Source: Fragum whitleyi
Taxonomy: Eukaryota; Mollusca; Bivalvia; Cardiida; Cardiidae
Assembly (NCBI GenBank): GCA_948146395.1
Contig: OX411547.1
Location: forward strand, 34,865,868-34,929,867
Length of the DNA stretch: 64,000 bases
Reading direction: 5' to 3'
Position 1 is the first letter of the stretch. Every line of letters starts with the position of its first letter. The notes below the pieces were generated by a model. It was not told the origin of the DNA. It searched no databases and worked only from the letters and a program-made list of their open reading frames with translations. The position numbers and the translations under genes are program-made. This document shows, piece by piece, positions 1 to 9,745 of the stretch.

Positions 1-255
1 ACAATATTTCATGATGATGACAGGTCATTGTGATAGCAAAAATAGATAGTAGCCAGAGTTAAACATAAACCTATGATGTTCAAACACAAAAAAATCTTCC
101 CATTGAGACAATGCTAATGGGTTCCAACAACACAAAATTCAATAATAAACATTTTTTTAAGAATGTCAACTTTTTCAGAAATTTTGATAACATGGAAGGG
201 GCTTTTTTATGAAGGTTGGTTAGTATAAATGGTTGCTTGGTCAACAGTACTTTAA

Positions 256-476
256 CCCTTTCCAATTTACAAAATTTTAGACCTGTCCAAATTCAAAGGT
301 TTTGCAGACGAAAATCTAAAATGGATTTAATTTGAAAAATATCCATTCAGTAGGGTAGAAAATAGTGTGGAAAAAGAAGAAATTGCTTGTCAGAAGCAAT
401 TTCTTCTTTTTTTCACAATGTTTTCTCAATTATAAAATCACAGGCATGTAAAAAGCAGGGATTAAACAGCAAAGGG
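256..476 (+). mobile_element. piggyBac-like MITE, TTAA-flanked, copy 1
   Basis: 221-bp element starting CCCTTTCC and ending GCAAAGGG, flanked on both sides by TTAA (252-255 and 477-480). CCC...GGG termini with TTAA duplication are the hallmark of the piggyBac superfamily. The centre is a hairpin, AGAAGAAATTGCTTGTC paired with AGAAGCAATTTCTTCT. It has no coding capacity. Three further copies are at 17911, 28279 and 55956. Confidence 0.8.
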
Positions 477-492
477 TTAAATGTTTTCTCAC

Positions 493-642
493 CTAAATAG
501 ACGCTGTCCCTCTCATACATACGGACGATGTTGGACCAATCTTTCATGTTTTGAGAGGAATACTGACCAAAGACATTCTTTTCTCCATGTGAAGTTTCCT
601 TCAGTAAATCGATGATTTTAAGGCAATGAAAATAATTCACAT
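493..642 (-). CDS. CDK5RAP3: CDK5RAP3 third coding exon
   Basis: 150 nt, entered from TTCTTTTCAG and left at TTTAG|GTGAGA on the minus strand. It encodes 49 codons starting VNYFHCLKIIDLLKE and ending YERDSVYL, the most family-diagnostic part in the window (FGQYSSQNMKDW). Thirteen nt into the following intron is the TTAA target site of a piggyBac-like MITE (256-476). No further exon of this gene is recognisable between 1 and 492. Confidence 0.93.
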
Positions 643-3600
643 CTGAAAAGAATTCAAGTATAAAAATCACCTTGTACCTTGACCCACACTTGACAATGAT
701 TAAGCATCGAGAATCTAGATGAGAAATTGAGAAATATAGCCTAGGCAAAATACATGGAAGATGTGTAGATGGTGAAGGATGTGGAAATATTGATTTCTAC
801 TTGTCCAGTGTTAAATGAGCTTGTCCACAAATAATCTATAACAAATTTTGATAAAGAAATTAAACGATGGGAAGCAGCATTTTTATATCAACAACATTTT
901 CTACTCTTCAATACAAAAATCAAGATAATTTCTTTTAGATCAATTCCAATATTAGGCTAAGATCAGACTGCACATTTTGAGAGTCCAGCACAACCCTGCA
1001 TTAATTGTCTTTAGACAGTTACATACCTTAATGATTAAGAAGATGTCCTTTAGGTGATTTTCAGTCAATCACCATCTCAACTGTCCATTTTATTCTTAAG
1101 TTTTGTAGTCATGAAGCTTAAAGCAAACCTATATTCAATGCCTCCCTTGCTCTTAATCAGAGGAGTGACATAAATAGAGATCAGATGAAAACCATCTCCA
1201 AAATTCTCCCGAGTCAAATAAAATCTGTGTTGAATCCATCCAGATAAATGCTTAAATAACCTGTTTTTGAGGTTGAATGTATACATGCATTTCAAGCTTC
1301 ATCACAGTTTTGAAGATTATGTCATAAACCATGTTGTACTGATTTGATTTTCAAAATTAAGGGAATCAAGTGAAATATTTTTTAACAAAAATCGACACTT
1401 AACACACCGTACAACCGGTTGCGGCGATGACGGGTGAGAGTCAACGATGACAGCATCGGAACATTATGCCGAGGAGACGATAGGTCAAATAAATTTATTC
1501 GTGTAAATAAACGATTGAAGCTTTGGTATTCTAAAGCAGATAAATGATCGTGTAAGTGTTCAGCGCTTCTATAGAATAAATCTTTTCTCATATCCCTCCC
1601 AAATAAGGCTACAATCATTGATTATTTCGGAGGTTTCCCATGAAAAGTTACGAAATTAGACTTTATGCTCTCATATTTCGCCTATCTCTCAATAAATGCT
1701 ATTTCAACTTGTACACAGCTGAAGTCTAATCATCCGCCGATATTTCTTCCAAATTTGAAGCCATAATTCAAAAAAATAAACACACAGCGGGTCCCCAAAG
1801 ACGACATGTAGTAAGAAAAATGCTGCCTCTGTAGACAGTCGGAATTTCACCGGGTTGCCATAGATGACAGAACTGAATTATTTGTGATTGCCGATGTCGA
1901 CAGACCCTTATTCAGATATTCGCATAAAAATGATCTTTTTTGGTGTTGCATTTTTTAATAACACACCAAAACAATTGAATTCGACATACATGCTGACATT
2001 CATGTCCACTATTTTTCAAATGGAGTGTCAAATCGAAAAATAATTCAAGGGATTTAATGTAGGATTTCAAATACTCACAAACCAAGGAAAAACAGTTGTG
2101 ATCAGACTGAATATCTCGTATAAGTTTTTTACTTGTAATTCCAGTGACTTAGTATACATTCGACGAGTCAAAAAAGCATTTATATTGGAAAACACAGTTG
2201 GCCTGTCTTTCATTATCTTTCGTTAACTGTCGATAATATCGACGAGTTCACAAGAATGATTTTTATTTTAGATAAAATAAAATCCTACTAACATAGCCAG
2301 GGATCGAAAAGGAGGATTATGAAAAATGAAAACTCTATCCGTTACTTTTCCAAAAGCTTTTTTTCATTTTAAGTATAGGTCACTGAGCAATAGGAAATTA
2401 CATCGTTGTAGATATATAAGAAAAGGTGAGAGGGAGATTCGATCTTCGGACCTTGCACTGCGAGTCTCTGACCTTATCTCATTCTATTCTGTTATCACGA
2501 TTGGGTATATATTATCACGATTGGGTATATATTATTACTTGAATGTAATGTTTGCTTATTGTTTATCCATATAAGGAAGTGGGTTTCGAATAATTAAGAA
2601 GGTAAGTAGGAATATTAATTGATTGATTGAATGGAGTTAAACGCCGATTTCAACATTTTTGCGGTTATATCGCGGCGGCTGGAGCACCTAACAATGGATT
2701 CCTGGTATTTCTCTCACCAGTACAACCATCACATCCTTTCCTAGCCTCCAGCTGCTATCTCACATAGGTTAACGATTATCAACCCATTGGTGAGAGACCG
2801 ATAACTTTCAAAGTTGACAAATTTAGGACAATTGAAAGGAGTTTTACGTTGACCCTTGTAACAAAACATGTGTTTTGTGATGTGTTCCTTTACACTTTTT
2901 TTCATACTGACGCCAAGAAAAAAACGCCTTAGTAAAATGTGAAATTTCTTTTCCATGTGGCATTTTACACCCCGAAAAAACATTGGGTAATTTTAATAAA
3001 ACTCCCTCTGCGAGTGTCAAATTGAAAGGATTTTGATCTCGTGATTTGGAATGTCTAAACTTCAGAAGCGGTTAGTTTTTTCCGAGGAACATTTGTGCCT
3101 TTTTAAGATTGTTGCTTCGATAAAAATTACACATGTTTCTCTTGCATTTGATATGCATGTCAGTGATTCACGCATGAAGTGTGTATTTCAATTTTGTAAA
3201 CCTATCCTTTTCATGTTCTTAAAAATAATCCAACATTTTGTTTTAATTTCAGATAAAAAAAAAACACCCTATGCATTTGAAACTGACTTTATACACTGCT
3301 TAAATGATGGAAATCTAATCAACTACAATGTACTTCTTCTTCTTCTTTATCTTCTTCTTCTTCGTTTTATGCATTTTTATTGTTTAGCGTCAGAAAGCGT
3401 TATTATAAGGAAATAGATTAAGGACCTTAATCGCCGTTTTTGTTTATATTTGTAAACAATTTTGTTTATATATAACATTGTTGGCCTGTGGCTCATTTGA
3501 TATTCCTGCTTACCTTCTTCAGTATTCGATACCCACTTCCTTATATGGATAAAAAAAATAGGCAAACATTACATTCAAGTCACATTATATAACCAATCGT

Positions 3601-6600
3601 GATAACAAAATAGAATGAGCTATATCCATAAGGTCAAAGATTCGCAGTGCAGAGGTCCGAAGATCGAATCTCCCCCTTACCTTTTCTTATATATCTGCAT
3701 GAAGTAATTTCCTATTGCTTAGTGGCCTTTACATAAAATAGAAATAGGTTTAAGAAAAGTTACGGAGAGATTTTTCATTTTTCATAATCCTCCTTTTTAG
3801 ATCTCTGGCTATGAAAGCAAGATTTGATTTTATCTAAAATAAAAATCATTCTCGTGAACTCGTGGATATTATCGAAAGTTAACGAAAGATAATGAAAGAC
3901 AGGCCAACTATGTTTTCCAAAAGAAATGCTTTTTGACTCGTCGAATGTATACTAAGTCACTGGAATTACAAGTAAAAACGTATACGAGATATTCAGTCTG
4001 ATCACAACTGTTTTTTCTTGGATTGTGAGTATTTGAAATCCTACATTTAATTCCTTGAGTTATTTTTCAATATGACACTCCATTTTAAAAATAGTGGACA
4101 TGAATGTCAGCATGTATGTCGAATTCAATTGTTTTGGTGTGTTATTGAAAAATACGATACCAAAAATGATCATTTATATGCGAGAATCTGAATATGGGTC
4201 TGTCGACATCGGCAATCACAAATAATTCAGTTCTGTCATCTATGGCAACCCCGTGAAATTCCGACTGTCAACAGAGGCAACATTTTTCTTACTACATGTC
4301 GTCTTTGGGGATCCGCTGTGTGTTAATTTTTTTGAATTATGGCTTCAAATTTGGAAGAAATATCGGCGGATGATTAGACTTCAGCTCCGTACAAGTTGAA
4401 ATAGCATTTATTGAGAGAAAGGCGAAATATGAAAGCATAAAGTCTAATTTCGTAACTTTTCATGGGAAACCTCCGAAATAATCAATGATTATGGCCTTAT
4501 TTGGGAGGGATATGAGTAAAGATTTATTCTATAGAAGCGCTGAACACTTACACGATCATTTATCTGCTTTAGAATACCAAAGTTTCAATCGTTTATTTAC
4601 ACGAATAAATTTATTTGACCTACCGTCTCTTCGGCATAATGTTCCGATGCTGTCATCGTTGACTCTCAACCGTCATCGCCGCAACCGGTTGTACGGTGTG
4701 CTTAAATTCAAAATAAATGTTGTGTTAAAAGAAGATCCTGAAGAACATGTGACCAACTGACATGATAAACCTGTTGGGTGATCACATTATCTGATATCAA
4801 CAAGTTTATCATACCCTCTTCTATCAGGCAATATTCATGGCTAGTGAAAAAATATAAATAAAACAAGAGGACCATGATGGTCCTATATCACTCACATGAA
4901 TTTAAGTCAACTCATAACTTGTCAACCAGGTTATGAATACCAGAGATTGTTTGATGTACATTTAGGATGGTTTTGAAAGAATCAGACTTTAATTTTGTCC
5001 TACTGCAGTTTGATTTTTTTAAATTTTCGTAAATTTTCAACCTTTCAGTTACCTTTGCAACCAAAGTTATTGATGAAATTGAATTCTCTTAACAAATTTA
5101 GTAGACCTACACCTAAAGAACATCTCTGCCAAAGTTCAAATTGATTGGCCAAATAGTTTAGGTGAAGATTAACCTTTTCTGAGATTTTGAGCACTTTTTT
5201 CAGTTACCATGGAAACCAGAGTTTTTTATTGAATAAAGTCATTTTTACAATTTTGGTCTTACCCAGGGAACATCCCATCCAATAGCCATTGGCCCAGTGG
5301 TTTAGAAGAAGTTGATTTTTAGCATTTTTCAGCCTTTCCGTTAGCATGGAAACCAGAGTTTTTGATAAAATTAAATTCTTGTAACAACCCTTCACTCAAG
5401 AAACATCTCTACCAAGTTTCAGCTTGATTGGCCTTTTGATTTAGCGGGAGAAGAATCTTTTCTTAGAATTTCAGCCATTTTTCAGTCTTTCCATTACCAA
5501 AGAAACCAGAACTTTTGATAAAATTTAATTCTTTTAACAACTTTTGAAGAGCTTCACCTAAGGAACATCCCTGCCAAGTTATAGCTTGATTTGTCTAGTG
5601 ATTTCCCTGCCAAGTTTCAGATCAATTCTCCTAGTGGTTTAGGAGGAGAAGAATTTTTTCTAAGATTTTCAGCAATTTTCGGTCATTTTTCAGCCTTTCT
5701 GTTACCATGGAAACCAGAGTTTTTGATGAAATTTAATTCTTTTAACAACTTTTCAAGAGCTTCACACGAGGAACATCCCTGCAGAGTTTCAGCTTGATTG
5801 GCAAAGTGGTTTAGGAGGAGAAGATGTTTCAAGAAATTATTGACGGATGGACAGACAAACAATGGATGGACGACAGACGGTGAGTGATCACATTCGCTCG
5901 ACTTGAGTACTTTGTGCTCAGGTGAGTTAAAAACGTCATACCTGTATCTTTAATCAACTCTTTAACTTCATCATTATTAGGCAGTTCAGTGACAGCTTTG
6001 TTGATTTTCTCTCTGATGATTAACGACGCAACATTCCACTGATGTTTACAATGTCTTCTACTTATAAGCCAGTCTAAAAAGTTAAACTCAAAGTTCTAGC
6101 AAATAATCAATCTTTTCTCTCATAGCTATTGCTTTCTTTTTTTAAGAAACAGCCATGAGAGATATCCTTGTCTTACACATGTGTTGACTCTTTTAAGATC
6201 AGCTTGTCTCAAACAAAATATTATGACATTATTTTTTCATTGTTATCTAATGAAACCCTATGTTATGGTTACTCATTAGAATTGTCTCAGAGAGACAATT
6301 CTGATGAGTGACCATACCTTACAGATTAAAATTTAGAATTAAACTTTTATTAAAGCATAACTTTTTCAAATATGTGGGAAGAGGAAATTCATTTATGGAC
6401 AAATTAGCAGTTTTCTGACAAATTGGGAAAGTTTAAAAGAGCAAGTGTTAAAAGTAATTATAATGCATGATATGAATAGGTCTTATGTGATAAAATTACA
6501 GAAATGAGAGAAAAAAACAAATGTACTCTCTAATCTTAGCCTAATCTGTCTGCTTTCTTCTTAATAATTTTGGGGAAAAAACTTTAGGCAAACTGGTTAA

Positions 6601-6719
6601 ATGTCAAGAAATTTGGCAATTTAATTGAAACAAAATATAAATCTAGCAAGATTAGGGTTAAGTAAAAAGTCCTTACCAAGTAATTTATTATAATGGATAT
6701 CTATAGGCAGGTTTTCCAT
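493..6719 (-). CDS. CDK5RAP3: CDK5RAP3 (LZAP/C53), N-terminal part of a gene running off the left edge
   Basis: Three coding exons join as 6719-6677, 6073-5942 and 642-493 with consistent phase (each exon ends one base into a codon). They give about 108 residues beginning MENLPIDIHYNKLLD, then WLISRRHC, REKIN, NYFHCLKIIDLLK, NVFGQYSSQNMKDW and YERDSVYL. This pattern matches the N-terminus of CDK5RAP3, whose vertebrate form has IDIQ..KLLDWL, RRHC, REKIN, YFHCL.ILDLLK, FG.YSSQ.MKDW and YEKD in the same order and spacing. CDK5RAP3 is a soluble, mostly helical protein of about 500 residues. It works with UFL1 and DDRGK1 at the ER in UFM1 conjugation to ribosomes and in ER-phagy. The later coiled-coil and UFM1-interacting regions are outside the window. 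Introns are 603 bp and 5299 bp, and the larger one is full of repeats. Assignment rests on remembered family sequence, not a search, but the match over 100 residues is strong. Confidence 0.92.
643..1397. other. CDK5RAP3 intron 2, outer part; fragment of hAT-like element
   Basis: Intron sequence between exon 3 and the large inverted repeat. Positions ~765-835 contain GATGTGGAAAT and two ACTTGTCC/CTTGTCC motifs, resembling the inside of the hAT-like MITE at 59341-59693, so this is probably a decayed fragment. A minus-strand open frame at 1295-1077 reads protein-like (GDGFHLISIYVTP) but has no recognised homologue or clear splice sites. I do not call it a gene. Confidence 0.4.
1382..1618 (-). 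other. Short open frame duplicated in the inverted-repeat arm (left)
   Basis: A 78-codon frame beginning MIVALFGRDMRKDLFYRSAE. About 72 codons are shared with the mirror copy at 4485-4700; the last few run past the arm end. A possible splice donor (ACG|GTGTGT) sits at the arm end. Six of seven base differences between the copies inside the frame change an amino acid, so there is no sign of purifying selection since the duplication. I do not recognise the peptide. Confidence 0.3.
1398..2617 (-). repeat. Left arm of a ~1.2-kb intronic inverted repeat
   Basis: Reverse complement of 3498-4705, well over 90% identical by eye along its whole length. The arm ends near AGTGGGTTTCGAATAATTAA on the spacer side and at the TTAACACACCGTAC end outside. 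This arm alone carries a 20-bp tandem duplication (ATCACGATTGGGTATATATT at ~2494-2533). It also holds a tRNA-like B-box remnant (AGATTCGATC at ~2437) and an outward-facing short open frame (1618-1382). Confidence 0.9.
2618..3497. other. Spacer of the intronic inverted repeat with a SINE-tail fragment
   Basis: Positions ~2628-2800 match the tail half of the SINE family seen at 42508, 44332 and 49750 in minus orientation (GAGTTAAACGCCGATTTC, GCGGCTGGAGCACC, CATTGGTGAGAGACC). The rest (2800-3497) has no gene that I can support; a TTC-rich simple repeat is at ~3330-3365. Confidence 0.6.
3498..4705 (+). repeat. Right arm of the ~1.2-kb intronic inverted repeat
   Basis: Pairs with 1398-2617, leaving an 880-bp spacer. 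Outer ends are nearly symmetrical (CTTAACACACC left, GGTGTGCTTAA right). This could be a transposon with TTAA target site, or simply an inverted duplication. A tRNA-like segment (GAAGATCGAATCTCCC at ~3659) lies inside. Both arms are inside CDK5RAP3 intron 2, so the pre-mRNA could fold into a long duplex. Confidence 0.9.
4485..4760 (+). other. Short open frame duplicated in the inverted-repeat arm (right)
   Basis: Mirror of the 1618-1382 frame, beginning MIMALFGRDMSKDLFYRSAE. It diverges after RNRLYGVL, where the arm ends. Upstream, at 4338, both arms also keep a 12-codon frame MASNLEEISADD, which looks like a short upstream frame. This may be a first exon of a captured gene or chance coding; unknown function. 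Confidence 0.3.
4861..5932 (-). repeat. Hairpin-capped modular repeat, family 1, copy a
   Basis: Starts AAACAAGAGGACCATGATGG and ends TTTGTGCTCAGGTGAGTTAA, the reverse of copies at 37713 and 47616. Between lie divergent tandem units of ~180 bp, each containing 'accAAAGTTTTTGATgaaAtt'-like text and CATCCCTGCCAAGTTTCAG, then a GACGGATGGAC-rich stretch next to the end. It has no coding capacity. Its end abuts the donor of CDK5RAP3 exon 2. Confidence 0.8.
5942..6073 (-). CDS. CDK5RAP3: CDK5RAP3 second coding exon
   Basis: 132 nt, entered from an acceptor reading CTTTTTAG on the minus strand and left at ACAG|GTATGA. It encodes 43 full codons from WLISRRHCK to ELIKDT, including the family-typical DWL.xRRHC and REKIN motifs. 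The donor lies only about 9 nt from the end of a dispersed repeat (4861-5932), so the first bases of intron 2 run straight into transposable-element sequence. Confidence 0.92.
6268..6314. repeat. Perfect-type palindrome in CDK5RAP3 intron 1
   Basis: GGTTACTCATTAGAATTGTCTC is followed by its near-exact complement (GAGACAATTCTGATGAGTGACC) with a 3-nt loop. Similar palindromes recur at 17050 and 36519, so it is probably a very short foldback element. Confidence 0.7.
6677..6719 (-). CDS. CDK5RAP3: CDK5RAP3 first coding exon
   Basis: The minus strand reads ATG then 14 codons (MENLPIDIHYNKLL) and one base, followed by a strong donor G|GTAAGG at 6676-6671. The ATG is chosen because the peptide aligns with the known start of the family (M..x..PIDI..KLLDWL). 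An in-frame stop (TAG) lies just upstream in the exon. The split codon G|AC gives Asp, as expected for KLLD. Confidence 0.9.
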
Positions 6720-6736
6720 TCCTATTTATTAATCTG
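6720..6736 (-). other. Probable 5' UTR end and splice acceptor of CDK5RAP3
   Basis: Immediately upstream of the ATG the minus strand reads TTTATTTCAG (AG at 6735-6734) followed by a 14-nt leader ATTAATAAATAGGA. This is a fair acceptor and suggests that the first coding exon starts at 6733 and that a non-coding first exon lies further upstream, at a higher coordinate. I could not locate that exon. Confidence 0.4.
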
Positions 6737-6874
6737 AAATAAATGCAACAAAGGGATCATACCAAAAGAAAAACTTTTAAAAACTCTTTCCCATTTCCTT
6801 CAGCAAAAGCTTGTGAAAAAATTTTACATTAAAATTCAGGATTTTTTAAAATCTTTTTATATTGATAAGAGTTA

Positions 6875-7880
6875 AAACAAGAGGGCCGTTGGCCCTGGGT
6901 CGCTCACCTGAGAAAAAAGCTTCATTACCTAGGTATGTCCATGCAACCACAGAAAAAGAGATTTTCACTTATTCAATCAGATAACATTTTAAATAACCCC
7001 CCCCCTTCTGCTCCTCCCCTGGTCATTATTTATTTAAGCTTTTTTCATAAAAGGTCTGTGATCAGCTAATCTATGCCAGATATACAGGCTGAGTCTGAGA
7101 CTTTTAAAATTTTCTTTAATGAGTTGATCAATCCAAGTCAAATATAGAGGCTGTAGGGATTCAAAATTCTCAACAAAGCACTCCCCCTCCCCCAAGATGC
7201 TCTGCACCTGGTGAATCTATAGTCATGATTTTAATTAATTCAATTAATGTCCATATGCTGATCATCCATACCAATTTTCAAGTCTGTAGGACTCCTGGTT
7301 CATTAGAAGAAGTTTAAAGATTTCAAAAATGATGCTCCACACCTGGTGGCCCAAAAGATATGATTTTAGCAATTTCCATCAAGGTCTATGAGCTGATCAT
7401 CCATGCCAATTTTCAAGTCTGTAGGACTCCTGGTTCCGAAGAAGAAGAAGCTTAAAGATTACAAAATTTACCCAAAGTACTACCCCCTCCCCCCCTGGTG
7501 CTCCGCACCTGGTGGCCCAACAGATATGATTTTAGCTATTTTAATTCAGGTCTATGAACTGATCATCCATGCCAAGTTTTAAGTCTGTAGGACTACTGGT
7601 TGAGAAGAAGAAGAATTTTAATGATTTTTCTTAAAATTTCACCTTTTGTTGCCATAGCAACCAGAGTTTTTCATGGATTTCAATTCTTTTAGCTATTTTT
7701 GAAGGGGACCACCTAAGGAACATTTCTGTAAAATTTGGTGTTAATTGGCCTAGTAGTTTAGGAGGAGATGTTGTTTAAAGAAATTGTTGACGGACGCCGG
7801 ATGACGACCGACGGATGGACGCCAGACGAAAGGTGATCACAATAGCTCACATGAGCACTTTGTGCTCAGGTGAGCTAAAA
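6875..7880 (-). repeat. Hairpin-capped modular repeat, family 1, copy b
   Basis: Starts AAACAAGAGGGCCGTTGGCC and ends GTGCTCAGGTGAGCTAAAA. Internal units repeat CATCCATGCCAATTTTCAAG and TCTGTAGGACTCCTGG about three times. The GACGGACGCCGGATGACGAC segment precedes the end. It lies ~140 bp upstream of the first CDK5RAP3 coding exon, within the 5' UTR intron or promoter region. Confidence 0.8.
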
Positions 7881-9364
7881 AAATATAATGACGTATGACC
7901 CGACTTGTAATTACTACAAAATTATCTGACATCCTTATTTTTGTATGGTGACTAGGGCGACTCTCTTCAACAATGAACTTGAACAAAGAAACAAACCTGG
8001 AAAACTGTGCACAGTCATGATAAAATGCTTTATCTGAATTACTGTATTTATTTTATTTACTTTAGGTCCCTGACTAATAGTCGCTCTCCTTTCATTTTTA
8101 CATAAAAAACAATGGTTCTCAAAAAAGTTACTTCAAATGATCAAAAATATTTCAAATGAAACTGATAAATAATTATTAACTGATCTGTTTTAAATAGCTC
8201 CATGATGACAAAAAAAGAAAACCTAAGGAACATTTCTGTAAAATTTGGTGTTAATTGGCCTAGCAGTTTAGGAAGAGATGTTGTTTAAATAAATTGTTGA
8301 CGGACGCCGGACGCCGGACGACGACCGACGGATGGACGCCGGACGAAAGGTGATCACAATAGCTCACATGAGCACTTCGTGCTCAGGTGAGCTAAAAAAA
8401 TATAATGACGTATGACCCGACTTGTAATTACTACAAATTTATCTGACATCCTTATTTTTGTATGGTAACTAGGGCGACTCTCTTCAACAATGAACTTGAA
8501 CAAAGAAACAAACCTGGAAAACTGTGCACAGTCATGATAAAATGCTTTATCTGAATTACTGTATTTATTTTATTTACTTTAGGTCCCTGACTAATAGTCG
8601 CTCTCCTTTCATTTTTACATAAAAAACAATGGTTCTCAAAAAAGTTACTTCAAATGATCAAAAATACTTAAGTTCCAGGAATTCCATAATTTCTTTTTTT
8701 ATTTTTTCTAATAGAGAAAAAATGTTTCAAATGAAACTGATAAATAATTATTAACTGATCTGTTTTAAAAAGCTCCATGATGACAAAAAAAGAAAACCTA
8801 AGGAACATTTCTGTAAAATTTGGTGTTAATTGGCCTAGTAGTTTAGGAGGAGATGTTGTTTAAAGAAATTGTTGACGGACGCCGGATGACGACCGACGGA
8901 TGGACGCCGGATGAAAGGTGATCACAATAGCTCACACGAGCACTTCGTGCTCAGGTGAGCTAAAAAAATATAATGACGTATGACCCTACTTGTAATTACT
9001 ACAAATTTATCTGACATCCTTATTTTTGTATGGTGACTAGGGCGACTCTCTTCAACAATGAACTTGAACAAAGAAACAAACCTGGAAAACTGTGCACAGT
9101 CATGATAAAATGCTTTATCTGAATTACTGTATTTATTTTATTTACTTTAGGTCCCTGACTAATAGTCGCTCTCCTTTCATTTTTACATAAAAAACAATGG
9201 TTCTCAAAAAAGTTACTTCAAATGATCAAAAATACTTAAGTTCCAGGAATTCCATAATTTCTTTTTTTATTTTTTCTAATAGAGAAAAAATGTTTCAAAT
9301 GAAACTGATAAATAATTATTAACTGATCTGTTTTAAATAGCTCCATGATGACAAAAAAAGAAAA
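7712..9364 (+). repeat. Tandem triplication of a repeat end plus flanking DNA
   Basis: Three direct units start with CCTAAGGAACATTTCTGTAA at 7712, 8222 and 8797, of 510, 575 and 568 bp. Each unit has ~175 bp of the family-1 element end followed by ~390 bp of ordinary flank ending GACAAAAAAAGAAAA. Unit 1 lacks a ~65-bp segment (ACTTAAGTTCCAGGAATTCC and on) present in units 2 and 3. The junctions share ACCTA, so unequal exchange at short homology is likely. Confidence 0.92.
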
Positions 9365-9384
9365 CCTAGAAGATGTTGACATCA

Positions 9385-9745
9385 ATATTGATCTCAGGGC
9401 TCATGTTTGACCCATAAACCAGGGTTTTGACCCCCCAAAATCTGAAAATGTCTTCATTTGACCCCTAGAAATTTCTCCCAAAGGGGTCATTTTGACCCCC
9501 TTGAGTGAAATTACTTAAGGACAAAACATGGTTTTATGCCTAAGATTTTCACAAATTTCTTTCTAAAGTGTTTGAAAATTAATAACTTGTTTCATATCAT
9601 TACAAGAAATAGTTAAATTGACACTTCAATATGCAAAATTCTACTAATGATTTGCTTTTTCTGTCGTTTTGACCCCTTTAAATTCAGATTTGACTCCCAG
9701 AATTTCTTAGGTGAGGAGTCAATGACTCCCCAGTATCAAACACTA
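9385..9745 (+). repeat. Dispersed 'TTTGACCCC' repeat, copy 1
   Basis: Contains repeated TTTGACCC(C) words (GGGTTTTGACCCCCCAAAAT, CATTTTGACCCCC, CGTTTTGACCCC), ending with AGGAGTCAATGACTCC. The same order of words occurs at 40325-40700. Unclassified and non-coding. Confidence 0.65.

Noticed and set aside
1077..1295. 72-codon minus frame reading GDGFHLISIYVTP, inside CDK5RAP3 intron 2
   Set aside because: CDK5RAP3 exons 2 and 3 join perfectly without it, and no acceptor or donor of quality bounds it.
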